Source: Pseudomonadota bacterium (lineage in GTDB: Bacteria > Myxococcota_A > Polyangia > Polyangiales > Polyangiaceae). From it: 64,000 nt of DNA. Under the pieces are notes generated by a model. The model ran no database searches and was not told where the DNA came from. It was given only the letters and a program-made list of their open reading frames with translations. The position numbers and the translations under genes are program-made. Below are positions 61,411-64,000 of the stretch, one piece after another (positions within the stretch are counted from its first letter, which is position 1; each line of letters begins with the position of its first letter). The stretch lies in the NCBI GenBank assembly GCA_023398955.1, contig JAEWRL010000144.1:193339-257338 (forward strand). Reading direction: 5' to 3'.

Positions 61411-62355
61411 GTGCGAACGCCGGTGCGAACGTCGGAGCCACCGCGGGAACGTCCATCGGGACGGCACTGCGGGAGCCCGAATCGCGCACCTTCGCTGTGG
61501 TTGTTCGTTGGCGTCCCCCTCATCCTCGCCTGTGCCTCGGCGTCTGCCGTGGCGGAAAAGGCGCACGGGGAGGCGCCGTTGCTCTCCGAGCGGGTATTCG
61601 AACGCGGGTTCCTGGCGCTTCGAGGCGTGGTTGCGTCTGCGGCGCCGGAGAGCGATCGCGTGCTCGAGATTCCGAGGGTAGAAATCCGTGCCCTGCCACA
61701 CCCGCTCGCCCTCCTGGACGATGCTGCGTTGAGGCTGGCCCTGCGCCGAGAGCCCGCAGAGCTCGGTAGCGCGGCGCTCGGCGCACCAAACCGCGGCCGT
61801 CTTCTCAATGCCGTGCGCTTGCTGGACGGCCCCGGTTGGGAGGTCGTCGATGGGGCGAGGTCCTGGGGCACCGAAGAGACGATCGGCTACCTCGAGGCGG
61901 CGCTCAGGGGCTTCCGGGCGCGCTTCCCAGGGGCTCCCCTCGTCTTCGTTGGCGACATGAGCCGACGCCAAGGTGGCTGGTTGCGGCCGCACCGCAGTCA
62001 TCAGAACGGCCGTGACGTGGATCTCGGTTACCTGTATCGGGGCGGTCCGGCCTGGTATCGGCCCGCCACGAGAGAGACCTTGGAGTTGCGCCAGACCTGG
62101 GGACTCCTGCTCTCGGTGCTGAGCGAAGGTGATGTGGAGTACGTCTTCATTGATGGGGGCGTTCAGGCATTGTTGCGCGAGCAAGCAGAGCGCGAGGGAT
62201 ACGATCCGCGGTGGCTCGACCGCCTATTCGGGGGTTTCGAGCGCAAGACGGACGCCGTCGTACGCCACGCCCGTGGGCACCGGACGCACATGCACGTGCG
62301 CTACTTCGCGCCCAACTCGTCTGAGACGGGTCGTCGGGTGAAACGACTACTCTAG
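61411..62355 (+). CDS. MepA-like penicillin-insensitive murein endopeptidase (314 aa)
   Basis: Zinc ligands of the LAS peptidase group are clear in GDMSRRQGGWLRPHRSHQNG, followed by RDVDLGYLYRGG (H-x2-H-x5-D-x-D pattern) and HARGHRTHMHVRYFAP (final His). The signal segment LWLFVGVPLILACASAS ends in a possible lipobox (LILAC). It cuts peptide cross-links in peptidoglycan in the periplasm. It starts at a GTG and is divergent from the helicase gene. Confidence 0.83.
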   Translation: MRTPVRTSEPPRERPSGRHCGSPNRAPSLWLFVGVPLILACASASAVAEKAHGEAPLLSERVFERGFLALRGVVASAAPESDRVLEIPRVEIRALPHPLALLDDAALRLALRREPAELGSAALGAPNRGRLLNAVRLLDGPGWEVVDGARSWGTEETIGYLEAALRGFRARFPGAPLVFVGDMSRRQGGWLRPHRSHQNGRDVDLGYLYRGGPAWYRPATRETLELRQTWGLLLSVLSEGDVEYVFIDGGVQALLREQAEREGYDPRWLDRLFGGFERKTDAVVRHARGHRTHMHVRYFAPNSSETGRRVKRLL

Positions 62356-62574
62356 TCTCCTTGGCTGCGAGGCTCCTGCGGTGCGACCCCCCGCGCAGAT
62401 GCCTCGGCGTCGGTTGGTCGGCCTGCGTGCTGTCGAGCAGCGGTGCGAGGCGGCGAGTGGCGCAGTCGGTCGCGGTTGGGTACGGTGCCCGCCCAGAAAC
62501 CCCCGAGAGCACGAGAGCACGACCGCCCGAGAGCACGAGCTCAACGGCAGGATCCTGAGAAGGCGTGGGAAGGT

Positions 62575-63879
62575 ATGAGAAGGAACATCGTTCACATTGG
62601 CGCAGGTGAGCTTAACTACGAGATCCGTGGGATCGCCGAACTCGGTCATGAAGTGCAGCGGGTCAGTGGAGAGCCCATTCTTTGGGAGAACATCGGCGAT
62701 CCGGTTCAGAAGGGCGAGCGCATTCCAGGTTGGATCAAGGACATCGTCGCCGCGGCCGCGCAAGAGGATCGCGCATACGGGTACTGCCCCACACGGGGGC
62801 TCGATGCGACCCGTGAGTTCTTGGCGGCCCGCCTGAATGCTCGGCGTGGGGTTCGCATTACGCCCGAGGACATCATCTTCTTCAATGGCCTCGGAGATGC
62901 GGTCAGCAAGGTCTACTCCTTGCTCCGCCGCGAAGCACGCGTCATTGGCCCCTCGCCGTCTTACCCGACGCACTCCTCCGCTGAGGCAGCCCACGCCGGT
63001 TCGAGCGCTATCGTGTATGAACTTCGCCCTGAGCAGGGATGGATGCCCGACCTGGACGAGCTCCGCAACAAGGTGAAGTATAACGATTCGATTGCGGGAC
63101 TGATGATCATCAATCCTGACAATCCGACCGGCGCGGTCTATCCTCGGAGAGTCGTCGAAGAGATGGTGGAGATTGCCCGGCAGTACAATCTGTTCATCGT
63201 GGCCGACGAGATCTATACGAACATGGTGTTTGATGCGGAGGACTACGTCCCCCTCTCAGATGTCATTGGCGATGTTCCGGCTATTTCCCTGAAGGGTATT
63301 TCGAAAGAAATGCCGTGGCCGGGCGGACGCTGTGGTTGGATGGAAGTCTACAATCAGGACCGAAAACCCATGTTTCGGCGCTACGTCCGCTCCATCCTCG
63401 ACGCGAAAATGCTCGAGGTGTGCTCCACGACGCTGCCTCAGATGGTAATTCCACAGGTTTACAGTGATCCTCGTTTCGAGCGGTGGACCAACGAACGGAA
63501 CGCGTTCTTCCGGGAACGTGCCGCGCGCGCGGTCGAGATCTTGAAGCAAGCCCCCGAGCTCATCGTGAACAAGCCGAATGGAGCCTTCTACCTAAGCGCG
63601 GTTTTTGCCGAGGAATTGCAACCACACATGGCGCTGCACATCGAGCGTGAGAGCGTCGAGCGGTTGGTGCGGCAGCGATGTCAGCCCGGCATTTCTCCTG
63701 ATCGCAAGTTCGTCTACGAGTTGCTTGGTGCAAGGAATCTCTGCGTCGTCCCACTCTCGAGCTTTATGAGCTCGCTGCACGGGTTCCGTTCCACGCTGCT
63801 CGAGCGAGACGACGGAATCTTCGAACGTGCCTATCGCATGATGGCTGATGCGGCGCGTGAATTCGTGGCCAGCGCCTAG
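62575..63879 (+). CDS. Class I PLP-dependent aminotransferase (434 aa)
   Basis: Fold-type I motifs are present: NIGDPVQKGERIPGWIKD, YGYCPTRGLDATREFLA, MIINPDNPTGAVYPRRVV, VADEIYTNMVF, and the PLP lysine in SLKGISKEMPWPGGRCGW. It transfers amino groups, in the AlaA/AspC-like subgroup. The ATG at 62575 follows a GGGAAGG ribosome site; the longer frame upstream is Arg-rich shadow. The sequence before it carries three copies of CGAGAGCA (62504-62535). Confidence 0.88.
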   Translation: MRRNIVHIGAGELNYEIRGIAELGHEVQRVSGEPILWENIGDPVQKGERIPGWIKDIVAAAAQEDRAYGYCPTRGLDATREFLAARLNARRGVRITPEDIIFFNGLGDAVSKVYSLLRREARVIGPSPSYPTHSSAEAAHAGSSAIVYELRPEQGWMPDLDELRNKVKYNDSIAGLMIINPDNPTGAVYPRRVVEEMVEIARQYNLFIVADEIYTNMVFDAEDYVPLSDVIGDVPAISLKGISKEMPWPGGRCGWMEVYNQDRKPMFRRYVRSILDAKMLEVCSTTLPQMVIPQVYSDPRFERWTNERNAFFRERAARAVEILKQAPELIVNKPNGAFYLSAVFAEELQPHMALHIERESVERLVRQRCQPGISPDRKFVYELLGARNLCVVPLSSFMSSLHGFRSTLLERDDGIFERAYRMMADAAREFVASA

Positions 63880-64000
63880 GGCCTGTCCCTGAATGCGTGC
63901 CCGTGCCCGTGCCCCCCAAGTTGATCGCCGCATTGCGTCAACTGCACTTTTGCGCCGAGAAACGTCATGGTACGGCTCGGCCGTAGATACCAGGTCTCGC
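63880..64000. other. Right edge, no gene visible
   Basis: 121 bases after the aminotransferase stop hold no reading frame of note. GTGCCC repeats near 63900 (GTGCCCGTGCCCGTGCCC) are plain slippage-type sequence. No terminator hairpin was seen. Confidence 0.4.

Overview
The window is GC-rich, tightly packed DNA that reads as a myxobacterium-like genome (Myxococcota, probably the Polyangia side). That placement is an inference from gene style: Gly/Ser-rich lipoproteins, proline-rich PEGA and giant TPR proteins, a TM2 protein with a Gly/Pro head, PilA-like pilins with a YGVRRY helix, and an orphan PilR-type regulator. No rRNA or marker gene is present to confirm it.

Region 1 (1 to about 8.3 kb) is the right part of a prophage or phage-derived island, almost all on the minus strand with GTGA/ATGA start-stop overlaps. 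Reading leftward it holds small unknown early genes (8.0-5.3 kb), two small HTH proteins, a plus-strand HigBA-type toxin-antitoxin pair, a DnaC-like loader, a replication initiator with six internal iterons, terminase-proximal small genes, and a terminase large subunit that runs off the left edge. A tRNA-3'-end-like segment near 8.21-8.24 kb is a candidate attachment site. One early gene is frameshifted by a 73-bp duplication/insertion.

Region 2 (8.4-27.5 kb) is chromosomal. After a PAP2 phosphatase and alanine dehydrogenase comes a cluster with four type IV pilin-like proteins in two paralogous pairs, three large polytopic GT-C-like membrane proteins (two resemble the TMTC/O-mannosyltransferase layout with a TPR-like tail), a TPR exported protein, and an NtrC/PilR-class regulator. 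The major pilin gene has a well-formed sigma-54 promoter upstream. I read this as a pilus or pseudopilus system with dedicated membrane glycosyltransferases, and it is the most interesting part of the window. An aldehyde dehydrogenase and a lipoprotein sit inside it.

Region 3 (27.5-50.4 kb) mixes large surface or scaffold proteins (PEGA protein, NAGPA-like exported protein, 1896-residue TPR protein), lipoproteins, and housekeeping genes: rimO, carA-pyrC, tRNA-Leu(CAG), a RumA-type methyltransferase and a hemerythrin protein.

Region 4 (50.6-64 kb) has a four-gene sugar ABC importer operon (ATPase, Tat-type lipoprotein binding protein, two permeases, all with 4-bp overlaps), a divergent pair of lipoproteins (sulfatase-modifying-factor fold and SGNH-like), an MBL hydrolase, type B ribosomal protein L31, a CcmH-like protein behind a SNF2 helicase, a MepA-like endopeptidase and a class I aminotransferase.
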